Position numbers and translations under genes: made by a program. A model generated the notes under the pieces. The model was not told where the DNA came from. It did not search any database and worked only from the letters and a program-made list of their open reading frames with translations. Source: Rhizorhabdus sp049889055 (GTDB taxonomy: Bacteria > Pseudomonadota > Alphaproteobacteria > Sphingomonadales > Sphingomonadaceae). Taken from it: a stretch of 64,000 nt of DNA. The DNA is taken from NCBI RefSeq assembly GCF_049889055.1, contig NZ_JBLTWO010000007.1, positions 171,671 through 235,670 of the forward strand. Reading direction: 5' to 3'. Positions 8,720 to 17,459 of the stretch are shown here, piece by piece; the stretch's first letter is position 1; every line of letters begins with the position of its first letter.

Positions 8720-9952
8720 TCAGGCCGGAACGAGCGTCTTCAGCGGGACTTCCGTATCGGCGAGCGCGGCTTTGTCGGGCGTCAGGCCCTTGGTCACCAG
8801 CGCCTTGCCCTGCACATAATCCTTGACCGCATTGACGCAATCGAGCGCCAGCACCTTGCCGTTCTTCAGATAGATGATCGAGAAGCTCCGCGTCGCTGGA
8901 TCGCCGCGCACGATCGTCTCGTCATAGCCGATCGACAGGCCCATGGTCTGCAGCCGCAGATCATATTGGTTCGACCAGAACCAGGGCACCGCATGATAGG
9001 CTTCCTCGGTGCCTAGGATATGCTTGGCTGCGGTCGTCGCCTGATCATTGGCGTTCTGGACCGACTCCAGCCGGATGCGCTGCCCGTCGGCAAAGGCGTT
9101 GGCGTGCATCGCGCAGTCGCCGATCGCATAGATGTCGGGGAGGCTGGTGCGGCAATATTCGTCGACATCGACGCCGTTGCCACCGGCCGCGCCGGCCGCG
9201 ATCAGCGCCTCGACCGCAGGGATGATGCCGATGCCGACGATCACCATGTCCGCCGCAATGATGCTGCCGTCGTGCATGCGCACTCCGGTCACCCGGTCCT
9301 GCTCGTCGCCCAGGATGCAGTCGACCTTGGCGTTCAGCTGCACGTCGACGCCATGCGCGCGGTGCTCGGCCTCGTAGAAGCGCGACAGCGTCTCGCCCGC
9401 CACGCGCGCCAGCACCCGATCGAGCGCTTCGAGGATCGTGACCTTCTTGCCGAATTTCGACAGCACCGCCGCCGCCTCGAGGCCGATATAGCCGCCGCCG
9501 ATGACGACGACATTGCTCGTCCGCTCGAGCTCGCTCAGCATCCGGTCGGCATCGGCGCGGGTGCGCACGCCGTGGACGCCGCTCAGATGATGGCCCGAGC
9601 AGGTCAGCCGGCGCGGAGAGCCGCCGGTCGCCCAGACCAGCTTGCCATAACCGATGGTCGAGCCATCGGTGAGGGTGACGCTGTGCGCGGCCGGATCGAC
9701 GCTCTCGACGCGACGGCCGAGCAGCATGTCGACCTTGCGGTCGTCCCAGAAGCTGGCCGGGCGAATCAGGATGCGCTCGAAGCTCTTCTCACCCGAGAAA
9801 TATTCCTTGGAGAGCGGGGGGCGCTCATAGGGCAGGTCGGGCTCGTCGCCGACGATCGCAATGCTGCCCTCGAACTTGTTCTGTCGCAGCGCCACGGCCG
9901 CCTGTGCGCCGCCATGACCGGCGCCTACGATCAGCACGTCATACTGGGCCAA
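8720..9952 (-). CDS. FAD-dependent NAD(P)H:ferredoxin reductase (rhodocoxin/putidaredoxin reductase type)
   Basis: A 410-residue two-dinucleotide-binding flavoprotein. VLIVGAGHGGAQAAVALR near the N terminus binds FAD, GGGYIGLEAAAVLSKFGKKVT binds NAD(P)H, and DIYAIGDCAMH is the second FAD motif. The C-terminal domain has the LALDCVNAVKDYVQGKALV pattern seen in reductases that feed electrons to [2Fe-2S] ferredoxins of P450s or Rieske oxygenases. The TTG start is chosen over the longer frame because GGGGAGA lies 7 nt upstream and the FAD motif then begins at residue 5. No ferredoxin or P450 is adjacent, so the partner is unknown. Confidence 0.88.
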   Translation of the reverse strand: MAQYDVLIVGAGHGGAQAAVALRQNKFEGSIAIVGDEPDLPYERPPLSKEYFSGEKSFERILIRPASFWDDRKVDMLLGRRVESVDPAAHSVTLTDGSTIGYGKLVWATGGSPRRLTCSGHHLSGVHGVRTRADADRMLSELERTSNVVVIGGGYIGLEAAAVLSKFGKKVTILEALDRVLARVAGETLSRFYEAEHRAHGVDVQLNAKVDCILGDEQDRVTGVRMHDGSIIAADMVIVGIGIIPAVEALIAAGAAGGNGVDVDEYCRTSLPDIYAIGDCAMHANAFADGQRIRLESVQNANDQATTAAKHILGTEEAYHAVPWFWSNQYDLRLQTMGLSIGYDETIVRGDPATRSFSIIYLKNGKVLALDCVNAVKDYVQGKALVTKGLTPDKAALADTEVPLKTLVPA

Positions 9953-10018
9953 TTGCGAATCTCCCCGCCATGTTTTCAAGCTGGGGCGGTCTGTAGTGGG
10001 TGGAACGGCAAAGTCCAG

Positions 10019-10047
10019 TTGACCGGCCCTCGCACCCTGCTTATAGG
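10019..10047 (+). promoter_or_regulatory. Sigma-70-like promoter of tRNA-Met
   Basis: TTGACC at 10019-10024 and TATAGG at 10042-10047 are separated by 17 bp. The predicted start point lies about 25 bp before the mature tRNA, which fits a tRNA leader. Confidence 0.6.
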
Positions 10048-10078
10048 CCCGCTCCACCGCGTTCGCGGACGCCTTTGG

Positions 10079-10155
10079 GGCGGAGTAGCTCAGTTGGTTA
10101 GAGCAGCGGAATCATAATCCGCGTGTCGGGGGTTCAAGTCCCTCCTCCGCTACCA
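10079..10155 (+). tRNA. tRNA-Met (anticodon CAT), elongator type
   Basis: A 77-nt cloverleaf with encoded CCA. The acceptor stem GGCGGAG pairs with CTCCGCT (G-U at the first pair). The D-arm contains AGCTCAGTTGGTTAGAGC. The anticodon stem is GCGGA/TCCGC with loop ATCATAA, giving anticodon CAT. The T-arm contains GGTTCAAGTCC. The paired first base and overall sequence match elongator tRNA-Met, not initiator. A tRNA-Ile2 with a lysidine-modified CAT cannot be fully excluded. The gene marks the border between core genes and the catabolic region. Confidence 0.95.
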
Positions 10156-10493
10156 CCGGAAATCTTGGAAAAACCTCGTATTTCCGCCGTTTTTTCGGCC
10201 TTCGAGGTGACGATTTTTCTTGCCCCCAAACTGTACCGGTTGGTTACATTTAGGCTCATTCAGACCCCCTAGTGAACGGGTTTGTGAACTGGTTTCGTCG
10301 TCTCTCACTGCCGAGATTCGCATGAGAAGACAGGACTTCACCCCCGCAATGCTTGACTCGATGGCGTTTGGTCGTCGGCCGGACCCCGCCGTCGTCGGCC
10401 GGACCCCGCCGTCGTCGGCCTGACATTTGTGAACGCGCCGGGCGGCCTAAAGAGCTGGAGCTTCAGGCGGCGACTGAACCGCCCCGGCCTTGT
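10156..10493. other. Gene-free stretch downstream of tRNA-Met
   Basis: This 338-bp stretch has no convincing gene. A small GCCG/CGGC hairpin with a T6 loop near 10188-10203 could be the tRNA terminator. The short open frames across it are low-complexity and unlike known proteins. It contains a 20-bp tandem repeat, listed separately. No integrase gene or recognisable insertion sequence is present, although the 3' end of a tRNA is a common integration site. Confidence 0.5.
10371..10420. repeat. 20-bp tandem repeat, 2.5 copies
   Basis: The unit GTCGTCGGCCGGACCCCGCC occurs at 10371-10390 and 10391-10410 without mismatch, and its first ten bases recur at 10411-10420. It is non-coding as far as can be seen. 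Confidence 0.9.
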
Positions 10494-10925
10494 TCATGGC
10501 GCAAGCCCGCGCTCGAGCCGTGCCAGAATATGCTTCAGCTCACTCAGCTCTTCGGCCGCCAGAACCTCGCTGATACGGGCATCCGTCGCTTCAAGATCCG
10601 CTAGGAGGGCATTGGTGAGTTGCCTGCCCTTCGTCGTCAGGCGCATCGCTTGAGACCGGCCGTCGATGGCAGCCCTGTCCAGCAGGCCCTGCGCTTCGAG
10701 CGCTGCGATGATCGGCGTCATGTTCGCACGCTTGATCCCCAGTTCCTCACACAGATCGCGTTGGCGGCAGCCGGGATTAGCGCTGATGAGGGTCAGCACG
10801 GTGCCCTGTGTGATGCTGAGACCGAAGCGTTCCGCTGCTTGCGCGGCTCGACCCATCAATATGATGGAGGCCCGGCGCATGCGGTAACCGAGATGCTGCG
10901 CGACGGGATTTTCCAAGCTGGTCAT
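10494..10925 (-). CDS. MarR family regulator of the ferulate genes (FerR-like)
   Basis: A 143-residue winged helix-turn-helix protein with the MarR layout. The dimerisation helix is at the N terminus, the HTH is at about residues 50-75 (CRQRDLCEELGIKRANMTPIIAALEAQGLL), and the wing DGRSQAMRLTTKGRQL follows. It is divergent from the vanillin dehydrogenase/ferB/ferA genes. In Sphingobium SYK-6 a MarR-type protein, FerR, represses ferBA and responds to hydroxycinnamoyl-CoA; the same role is inferred here. The ATG at MTSLENP is preceded by AAGGGCAGG. A perfect 17-bp palindrome in the intergenic region is its likely operator. Confidence 0.85.
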   Translation of the reverse strand: MTSLENPVAQHLGYRMRRASIILMGRAAQAAERFGLSITQGTVLTLISANPGCRQRDLCEELGIKRANMTPIIAALEAQGLLDRAAIDGRSQAMRLTTKGRQLTNALLADLEATDARISEVLAAEELSELKHILARLERGLAP

Positions 10926-11009
10926 GATCCTGCCCTTTCTGTCCGGCCCATGCCCCAAGGCCGTTGCGACTGCCACCGGATTCACTTGCATCACAAGGTG
11001 GGTGTGTTA

Positions 11010-11026
11010 TGTTATGTTACATAACA
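11010..11026. promoter_or_regulatory. Palindromic operator for the MarR regulator
   Basis: TGTTATGT-T-ACATAACA is a perfect 8-bp inverted repeat around one base. It lies 28 bp before the ATG of the vanillin dehydrogenase gene and 85 bp from the start of the divergent marR gene, so binding could control both. MarR dimers typically bind such 16-20 bp palindromes. Confidence 0.7.
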
Positions 11027-11053
11027 ATAAGCCATTCTCTCCCGGAGTCGGAA

Positions 11054-12505
11054 ATGTCTGAATCGAGTGTTGCTCTGTTCATCGGTGGCGAAGCACTGCC
11101 GGGCGATGCCTGCTTTGAGCGGCGCGATCCGGTTACCGGCGCCGTTGTCACGCGTGCTGCGGCTGCAACGCCTGCGCAGGCCGCTGCGGCATGCGATGCA
11201 GCTGGTGCTGCATTTCCTGCATGGTCCGCGCTTGGCCCCAATGCCCGGCGCGTCAAGCTGATGGCCGCCGCCGCGGCCATGGAGGCGCGCGCCGATCAGT
11301 TCGTCGATGCGATGATGGGCGAGATCGGTGCGACCGAAGGCTGGGCGCGCTTCAACCTGATGCTCGCAGCCGGTATGGTCCGTGAGGCGGCGGCATTGAC
11401 CACCCAGATCGGCGGTGAGGTGATCCCCTCGGACAAGGCCGGCTGCATCGCCATGGCGCTGCGTGAGCCTGCGGGAGTCGTGCTCGGCATGGCGCCATGG
11501 AATGCGCCGATCATCCTTGGCACGCGCGCCATCGCGGTACCGCTCGCCTGCGGCAACACGGTGGTGCTCAAGGCCTCCGAGCAATGCCCGCGCACGCATG
11601 CGCTGATCATCGAGGCTTTTGCCGATGCAGGCCTTGGCGCGGGCGTGGTCAACCTCGTCACCAACGCGCCTGAGGATGCGGGCGAGGTTGTTGGCGCAAT
11701 GATCGATCACCCGGCAGTGCGGCGGGTCAACTTCACCGGATCGACTGCGGTCGGCCGGATCATCGCGCGGCGCTGTGCCGACAATCTCAAGCCTGCGCTG
11801 CTCGAACTGGGGGGCAAGGCACCGCTGATCGTGCTGGAAGACGCCGATCTCGACGAAGCGGTCAAAGCGGCAGCATTCGGGGCCTTCATGAATCAGGGCC
11901 AGATCTGCATGTCGACCGAACGTATCATCGTGGTCGAGGCGATCGCCGATGCCTTTGCCGAAAAATTTGCCGCCAAAGTCCGCACCATGGCGGTGGGCGA
12001 TCCGCGTGAAGGCAAGACCCCGCTTGGCGCGGTGGTCGATCTGAAGACGGTCGCCCATGTCGCCGCACTGGTCGAGGACGCGCTGGCTGCAGGCGCCCGC
12101 CAGCTTGTCGGTGGCGCGGCCGATGGCGTGCTGATGCCCGCCCATGTCATCGACGGCGTTACCCCGACGATGAAGCTGTTCCGTGACGAGAGCTTCGGCC
12201 CCGTGGTCGGGATCATACGCGCGCGCGACGAGGCTGCAGCGATCGCGCTTGCCAACGACACCGAATATGGCCTGTCCGCCGCCGTCTTCACCCGCGACAC
12301 AGCACGCGGCCTCAGGGTTGCGCGCCAGATCAGCTCGGGCATCTGCCACATCAACGGTCCGACCGTGCATGATGAGGCGCAGATGCCTTTCGGCGGCACC
12401 AAGGCCTCGGGCTATGGCCGGTTCGGCGGCAAGGCCGGGATCGACGCCTTCACCGAACTGCGCTGGATCACGCTCGAGACCGAGCCCGGCCACTATCCGA
12501 TCTGA
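11054..12505 (+). CDS. vdh: Vanillin dehydrogenase (aromatic aldehyde dehydrogenase)
   Basis: An NAD(P)-dependent aldehyde dehydrogenase (483 aa), which is the length of vanillin and salicylaldehyde dehydrogenases. The catalytic cysteine C285 is in GQICMSTER, the general base E251 is in LELGGKAP, and the cofactor motif FTGSTAVGR is present. It would oxidise the vanillin made by the hydratase-lyase to vanillate, or 4-hydroxybenzaldehyde to 4-hydroxybenzoate. The ATG at MSESSV is preferred; the open frame extends upstream through the operator without conserved sequence. It is the first gene of the operon. Substrate is inferred from the ferB/ferA neighbours. Confidence 0.88.
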   Translation: MSESSVALFIGGEALPGDACFERRDPVTGAVVTRAAAATPAQAAAACDAAGAAFPAWSALGPNARRVKLMAAAAAMEARADQFVDAMMGEIGATEGWARFNLMLAAGMVREAAALTTQIGGEVIPSDKAGCIAMALREPAGVVLGMAPWNAPIILGTRAIAVPLACGNTVVLKASEQCPRTHALIIEAFADAGLGAGVVNLVTNAPEDAGEVVGAMIDHPAVRRVNFTGSTAVGRIIARRCADNLKPALLELGGKAPLIVLEDADLDEAVKAAAFGAFMNQGQICMSTERIIVVEAIADAFAEKFAAKVRTMAVGDPREGKTPLGAVVDLKTVAHVAALVEDALAAGARQLVGGAADGVLMPAHVIDGVTPTMKLFRDESFGPVVGIIRARDEAAAIALANDTEYGLSAAVFTRDTARGLRVARQISSGICHINGPTVHDEAQMPFGGTKASGYGRFGGKAGIDAFTELRWITLETEPGHYPI

Positions 12506-12518
12506 AGGAGTGCGCGCC

Positions 12519-13061
12519 ATGCCCACCAGTCGCCGCCTGTTTCTCGGAGGGATTGCCGGATTGGTCGCCATGCCGGGGGTGCGGGCGCTGGCAGGCCCGG
12601 CAGCGCCCGCTCCCGGCCTGGCCCATGCGTTTACCGTCCTGGTCAAGGTCGCCACACCGGTCGAGCTCGGCACGATTGCGGGCGCGCAGCGGCGCTTCAT
12701 CCCGATTGTCGGCGGGACGGTCGAAGGCCCGCGCCTCACCGGTGAAGTCCTGCCATGGGGCGGGGACTGGCAGGATATCCGGCCAGGCGGCGTTACAGAG
12801 GTCACCGCGCGTTACTTCCTCAAGGCGGAAGACGGAACCGTCATTGGGGTCGAGAATGCTGGCCTGCGGATCGCCAGCGAGGCGGTGACGGCCGATCTCG
12901 CGCGCGGGGTGCCGGTCGATCCTCGAGCTTATTACTTCCGCACCACCCCGCGTTTCGATGTCGCCCCCGGCGCGCACGGCTGGCTGTCGCGCACCGCCTT
13001 TGTCGCCAGCGGCATCCGCCGCCCCGATCTCGTCCAGATCGACATCTTCAGCATCGACTGA
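12519..13061 (+). CDS. Tat-exported DUF3237 family protein
   Basis: A 180-residue protein with a twin-arginine-like signal (TSRRLFLGGIAGLVAMPG) and likely cleavage near residue 25-30. The rest (from HAFTVLVKVATPVELG to DLVQIDIFSID) follows the DUF3237 pattern, a predicted small beta-barrel family of unknown function. GAAGGAG lies 8 nt before the ATG. It is embedded between vanillin dehydrogenase and feruloyl-CoA hydratase-lyase with short gaps, so it is probably co-expressed. An exported protein among cytosolic enzymes suggests a periplasmic role with aromatic substrates, but nothing in the sequence proves this. Confidence 0.8.
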   Translation: MPTSRRLFLGGIAGLVAMPGVRALAGPAAPAPGLAHAFTVLVKVATPVELGTIAGAQRRFIPIVGGTVEGPRLTGEVLPWGGDWQDIRPGGVTEVTARYFLKAEDGTVIGVENAGLRIASEAVTADLARGVPVDPRAYYFRTTPRFDVAPGAHGWLSRTAFVASGIRRPDLVQIDIFSID

Positions 13062-13087
13062 CCCCTGTTCTACCGATGGAGACTACC

Positions 13088-13924
13088 ATGACCGATCGTC
13101 CCGAGTCCGAGACCGTTGCTTTTGATGTCATCGATGGCGTCGCCTGGGTCCGCTTCAACCGCCCTGAGAAGCGCAATTGCATGAGCCCCAAGCTCAACCG
13201 CCAGATGATGCGGGTACTCGACGCGCTCGAATATCGCGAGGATGTCGGCGTGCTGGTGCTCTCAGGCGAGGGCACGGCGTGGTCGGCAGGAATGGATCTC
13301 AAGGAGTATTTCCGTGAGACCGAAGCCCTCGGCCTCGCCGGGACCCGCACCGCGCAGAGCGAGGCCTATGGCTGGTGGCGGCGGTTGCGGTGGTTCCAAA
13401 AGCCGACCATCGCGATGGTCAACGGCTGGTGCTTTGGCGGGGGCTATGGCCCGCTGTTCGGCTGCGACCTCGCTTTCGCAGCCGAGGATGCGACCTTCGG
13501 CCTGTCCGAGATCAACTGGGGCATTCTGCCGGGTGGCGGCGCGTCCAAGGTCATCGTGGAACTGACCGGCTTCCGCAAAGCCATGTATCACGCGATGATG
13601 GGCGAGAATATCAGCGGCAAGACCGCCGCCGAATGGGGCCTCGTCAATGAAGCCCTGCCGGCCGACGCGCTGCGGGCGCGGGTTGAGGAGGTCGCCAAGG
13701 TGCTGTTGGCCAAGAACCCGGTCGCCTTGAAAGCCACCAAGGACGCGATCCGCCGGGTGCGCGAGATGACCTACGACAATGCCGAAGACTATCTGATCCG
13801 CGCGCAGGAAGCCGCCAATTCCTTCGACAATGACGGGCGCAAGGAAGGCATCCGCCAGTTCATCGACGACAAGACCTACAAGCCGGGTCTGGGCGCTTAC
13901 GACAAGTCGAGGCAGACCGTCTGA
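13088..13924 (+). CDS. ferB: Feruloyl-CoA (hydroxycinnamoyl-CoA) hydratase-lyase
   Basis: A 278-residue crotonase-fold enzyme that hydrates feruloyl-CoA and splits it to vanillin and acetyl-CoA; coumaroyl- and caffeoyl-CoA are usual co-substrates. Family-specific motifs are all present: GMDLKEYFRE, KPTIAMVNGWCFGGG (oxyanion hole), FGLSEINWG, and the C-terminal DDKTYKPGLGAYDKSR. These distinguish it from ordinary enoyl-CoA hydratases. The second of two in-frame ATGs is used because GGAG sits 6 nt upstream. It lies directly before the NDP-forming CoA ligase, the ferB-ferA order known from SYK-6. Confidence 0.93.
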   Translation: MTDRPESETVAFDVIDGVAWVRFNRPEKRNCMSPKLNRQMMRVLDALEYREDVGVLVLSGEGTAWSAGMDLKEYFRETEALGLAGTRTAQSEAYGWWRRLRWFQKPTIAMVNGWCFGGGYGPLFGCDLAFAAEDATFGLSEINWGILPGGGASKVIVELTGFRKAMYHAMMGENISGKTAAEWGLVNEALPADALRARVEEVAKVLLAKNPVALKATKDAIRRVREMTYDNAEDYLIRAQEAANSFDNDGRKEGIRQFIDDKTYKPGLGAYDKSRQTV

Positions 13925-13944
13925 GCGGCGCGGGGGGACATGTC

Positions 13945-16089
13945 ATGACGATCGATACCCTCACCTCGCCGCCGGCCGGCGTGGTGCGCCCGGGCCTTGA
14001 ACGCCTGCTCTTGCCGCGCTCGGTGGTGGTCGTGGGGGCATCGGAGAAGCCCGGCGCGCTGGGGGCATCGGTGCTCGCCAATCTCGAACGCAACGGATTT
14101 GCCGGGGACATCCACCTCATCAATCCCAAGCGCGACGAAATCGGCGGGCGGCCCTGCCTCGCTTCGATCGAGGCGCTGCCGCAAGGGGTGGATGCGGCCG
14201 TGCTGGCGATCCCGCGCGCCGGCGTGCTCGACGCACTTCGGGCGCTGGCCGCGCGCGGTTGCGGGGCGGCAATCGTGTTTTCGGCCGGCTTTGCGGAAGG
14301 CGGGCAACAGGGCCTTGCCGATCAGCGCGAAATCGCCCGGATCGCAGCCGAAAGCGGCATGGTGATCGAAGGGCCGAACTGCCTGGGCCTCGTCAATTTC
14401 GCTGCACGCATCCCGCTGACCTTCGTTGAAACGCTGGTGCCGCTGCCGGGGCCGGGTGTTGGCGTGGGGATCGTCTCGCAGTCGGGTGCTATGGCAGCGG
14501 TGCTGGGTACCATGCTGATGGGCCGCGCGATGAATCTCACCCTGTCCGTCTCGACCGGAAACGAGGCAGCGAGCGGCGTTGAGGACTATGTCGAGTATCT
14601 CGTCGCGGATCCGGCAACGCGCGTGATCGCGATGATCGTCGAACAATTCCGCCAGCCGCAGCGCTTCCTGGCCGCCGCCCGCGCCGCACGCGCGGCGGGC
14701 AAGCTGATCGTGCTGCTGCACCCCGGCAAATCGGCCGCCGCGCGAGAGAGTGCCGCGACCCATACCGGCGCGCTGGCGGGCGATTATGCGTTGATGCGCG
14801 CGTTGGTCGAACGCACCGGCGTTCTCTTTGCCGAAACGCTCGAAGAGCTGGGCGACATCACGGAGATTGCCGCGCGTTGTCCGGCGCTGCCCGTCGGCGG
14901 CACGGCGGTGCTGGGCGAATCCGGAGCTTTCAAGGCGCTGACGCTGGATCTGTGCGAAGGGTTGGGCGTCGCGCTTCCGGCGCTTGACGACGCCAACGCC
15001 CCCGCCGTGCGCGCAGCGATGCCGGACTTCGTCGCGGTCAGCAATCCGCTCGATATCACCGCCCAGGGATTGGTAGAGCCCGACATCTACTACCGCCTCA
15101 TCAAGGCGCTGCACGATGATCCACGCTTCGGTTGCATCGTCGTCGGGATCATCCAGACCGACGACAAAACCACCGCGATCAAGCTTCCCGCGATCCTGCG
15201 CGCCGTGCAGGATATGCAGCTGGTCAAACCGCTGATCTATGCCGGGCTCGATGAAGGCGCGGCGATCAGCACGGCCGACCGCGATGCCCTGCGCGCGGCA
15301 GGGGTGCCGGTGTTTCCGAGCACCGAGCGGGTCCTGCGCGCCATCGCCCGTCTCGGCGCGCTGGATGACCGCGTTCTGGATGCGCGCGTTGCCGAGCCAG
15401 TCGCGCTCGACCTCGGCGGCATGCAGGGTGTGATCCCCGAATATCGCGCCAAGGCGATGCTTGCTCCGATGGGGCTCGCCTTTCCCGCAGGCGGGCTCGC
15501 CCGCTCGGTCGACGAGGCGGTCGCTGTTGCCGAGCGGGTCGGCTATCCCGTGGCGATCAAGGCACAGGCGGCTGCACTCAGCCACAAGAGCGATGCGGGC
15601 GGCGTGATCCTTGGTCTCGCCGATGCTGATGCGGTGCGGGCGGCCTGGCTGCGGCTCCACGAAAATGTCGCCGCCTATGATGCCGCCATCACCTTGGACG
15701 GCGCGCTGGTCGAGGCGATGGGGAAGCGCGGAGTGGAATTGATCATCGGGGCCAAGCGCGATCCCGACTGGGGGCCGGTGGTGCTCGTCGGTTTCGGGGG
15801 CATCACCGCAGAAATATTGCAGGATGTGCGCCTCATCACCCCCGACATGACCGAGGCAGCGATCATCGCCGAACTCGGCCGGTTGCAGAGCGCCGCGCTG
15901 CTGCACGGCTATCGCGGGTCGCCCGCGCTCGACGTTGCCGCCGTGGCCCGCGCCGTAACCGTTTTGATGGACGTGCTGATCGGCACGCCGGTAATCCGCG
16001 AGGTCGATCTCAACCCGGTCATCATCCATCCGGCGGGCGAGGGCGTAGTTGCGCTCGATGCGCTGATGCTGGTGGCAGGAACCGATTAA
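13945..16089 (+). CDS. ferA: Feruloyl-CoA synthetase, NDP-forming acyl-CoA synthetase type
   Basis: A 714-residue single-chain NDP-forming acyl-CoA synthetase. The N-terminal CoA-binding Rossmann domain (SVVVVGASEKPGALG) and the succinyl-CoA-ligase-like domains contain HTGALAGDYALM, where the phosphohistidine resides in the family. The C-terminal ATP-grasp domain (from about residue 490, GYPVAIKAQAAALSHKSDAGGV) ends in REVDLNPVIIHP. SYK-6 FerA belongs to this superfamily rather than the AMP-forming ligases, and the neighbouring ferB supports ferulate as substrate. The ATG is preceded by a G-rich ribosome site. Confidence 0.88.
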   Translation: MTIDTLTSPPAGVVRPGLERLLLPRSVVVVGASEKPGALGASVLANLERNGFAGDIHLINPKRDEIGGRPCLASIEALPQGVDAAVLAIPRAGVLDALRALAARGCGAAIVFSAGFAEGGQQGLADQREIARIAAESGMVIEGPNCLGLVNFAARIPLTFVETLVPLPGPGVGVGIVSQSGAMAAVLGTMLMGRAMNLTLSVSTGNEAASGVEDYVEYLVADPATRVIAMIVEQFRQPQRFLAAARAARAAGKLIVLLHPGKSAAARESAATHTGALAGDYALMRALVERTGVLFAETLEELGDITEIAARCPALPVGGTAVLGESGAFKALTLDLCEGLGVALPALDDANAPAVRAAMPDFVAVSNPLDITAQGLVEPDIYYRLIKALHDDPRFGCIVVGIIQTDDKTTAIKLPAILRAVQDMQLVKPLIYAGLDEGAAISTADRDALRAAGVPVFPSTERVLRAIARLGALDDRVLDARVAEPVALDLGGMQGVIPEYRAKAMLAPMGLAFPAGGLARSVDEAVAVAERVGYPVAIKAQAAALSHKSDAGGVILGLADADAVRAAWLRLHENVAAYDAAITLDGALVEAMGKRGVELIIGAKRDPDWGPVVLVGFGGITAEILQDVRLITPDMTEAAIIAELGRLQSAALLHGYRGSPALDVAAVARAVTVLMDVLIGTPVIREVDLNPVIIHPAGEGVVALDALMLVAGTD

Positions 16090-16148
16090 GCCGGGACGGC
16101 GACAGGGCAGGCGGCTGAGACCGACGCTCTGACAGGGAGGAAAAGACA

Positions 16149-17459
16149 ATGCGCAATGATCCCGCAGCAGTGATCAACAGCGGCCCGATGTCACGGTTTC
16201 AGTGGGGCATCGTCGCGGCGATGATCGCTCTCAACGCGCTCGACGGGTTCGACGTCATGTCGATCAGCTTCGCCGCGCCGGGGATTGCCGCCGAGTGGGG
16301 GGTTGACCGCGCGGCGCTGGGGCTGGTGCTGTCGATGGAACTGGTGGGGATGGCGATAGGCTCCCTCATGCTCGGGCAGGTGGCCGATCGCGCGGGGCGG
16401 CGGCCTACGATCATCGGGTGCCTCTTGCTGATGACAACGGGGATGCTGGGGGCGGCCGCTGCGCATGAGGTTCTGGCGTTGTCGGGTTGGCGTATGCTGA
16501 CGGGGCTCGGCATCGGGGGAATGCTGGCTGCGATCAACGCCGCCGTGGCCGAAGCGGCCAACGCCCGCCATCGCGCGCTGGCTGTGGTGCTGATGGCAGC
16601 AGGCTATCCTTTCGGTACGATCATCGGCGGCCTGATTGCATCGTCGCTGCTGGCCCATTTCGATTGGCGCGCCGTCTTCCTGTTCGGTGCTGCGTGGTCC
16701 GCAGCAATGATCCCGCTGACGCTCTGGCGGGTGCCGGAATCGGTCTCCTTTCTGGCCTGGCAGCGCGGGGCGAAGGCGCTGGAGCGGATCAATGCGACCC
16801 TTGCACGAATGGGCCATGGAGGGATCGAGGCCTTGCCCGACAGGCCGGCCGCGCGCGGACGGCTTCCGCTGTCCCAGCTGTTTCAGCCTGCGCTGGTCGC
16901 AACCACTGTGGCGCTGACCATCGCCTATCTTGCGCACATCATGACATTCTACTTTATCCTCAAGTGGATACCCAAGATCGTGGTCGACATGAATTATCCC
17001 GCGCCCGAGGCTGCCGGCGTGCTGGTTTGGGCCAGCATTGGCGGGGCGACGGGATCGCTGCTGCTTGGCCTGCTTACCGCACGGGTGCGCCTGTTCGTGC
17101 TGACCATTGCCGCGATGGTGCTGTCGACCGGGTTGGTGATCCTGTTCGGCAGCGGCCAGTCCGACCTCGCCTCGCTGTCGCTGGTGGCAGCGCTGGCTGG
17201 ATTTGCAACCAACGCCGGGGTTGTCGGGCTCTATGGCCTGATCGCGCAGAGCTTCGGCACCGACCTGCGCGGCACGGCGACCGGGTTCATCATCGGCATC
17301 GGTCGCGGCGGGTCGGCCATGGCTCCTGCGGTGGCGGGAATATTGTTCTCGGCAGGCTATGGCCTGCAGGCGGTGGCGGTGACGATGGCGATGGGCTCCC
17401 TGGTCGCGGCCGCCGCGTTGCTGGTCCTGGCGCGGCGGCAGGCCGCCCCCGCCGGCTGA
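16149..17459 (+). CDS. MFS transporter, aromatic acid:H+ symporter (AAHS) type
   Basis: A 436-residue, twelve-helix major facilitator. TM1 has the AAHS signature LNALDGFDVMSISFAAPGIAAEWG, the loop between TM2 and TM3 has GQVADRAGRRPTI, and the WRMLTGLGIGG motif lies in TM4. This subfamily imports benzoate, 4-hydroxybenzoate, protocatechuate, vanillate or hydroxycinnamates with protons. A strong ribosome site (GGGAGGAAA) precedes the ATG. As the last gene of the ferulate cluster it probably brings in ferulate or related acids; the exact substrate is inferred. Confidence 0.88.
   Translation: MRNDPAAVINSGPMSRFQWGIVAAMIALNALDGFDVMSISFAAPGIAAEWGVDRAALGLVLSMELVGMAIGSLMLGQVADRAGRRPTIIGCLLLMTTGMLGAAAAHEVLALSGWRMLTGLGIGGMLAAINAAVAEAANARHRALAVVLMAAGYPFGTIIGGLIASSLLAHFDWRAVFLFGAAWSAAMIPLTLWRVPESVSFLAWQRGAKALERINATLARMGHGGIEALPDRPAARGRLPLSQLFQPALVATTVALTIAYLAHIMTFYFILKWIPKIVVDMNYPAPEAAGVLVWASIGGATGSLLLGLLTARVRLFVLTIAAMVLSTGLVILFGSGQSDLASLSLVAALAGFATNAGVVGLYGLIAQSFGTDLRGTATGFIIGIGRGGSAMAPAVAGILFSAGYGLQAVAVTMAMGSLVAAAALLVLARRQAAPAG

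Noticed and set aside
8720..9952. FAD ferredoxin reductase as the missing VanB
   Set aside because: It has only FAD and NAD motifs, no plant-type [2Fe-2S] domain and no FMN domain, so it cannot be VanB itself; it could at most serve through a separate ferredoxin.
10079..10155. tRNA-Met 3' end as a proven attachment site
   Set aside because: No second copy of the tRNA end and no integrase could be found in the window, so the island idea stays a hypothesis.
10371..10420. CRISPR-like repeat
   Set aside because: Copies are directly adjacent with no spacers and only 2.5 units; no cas genes are present.
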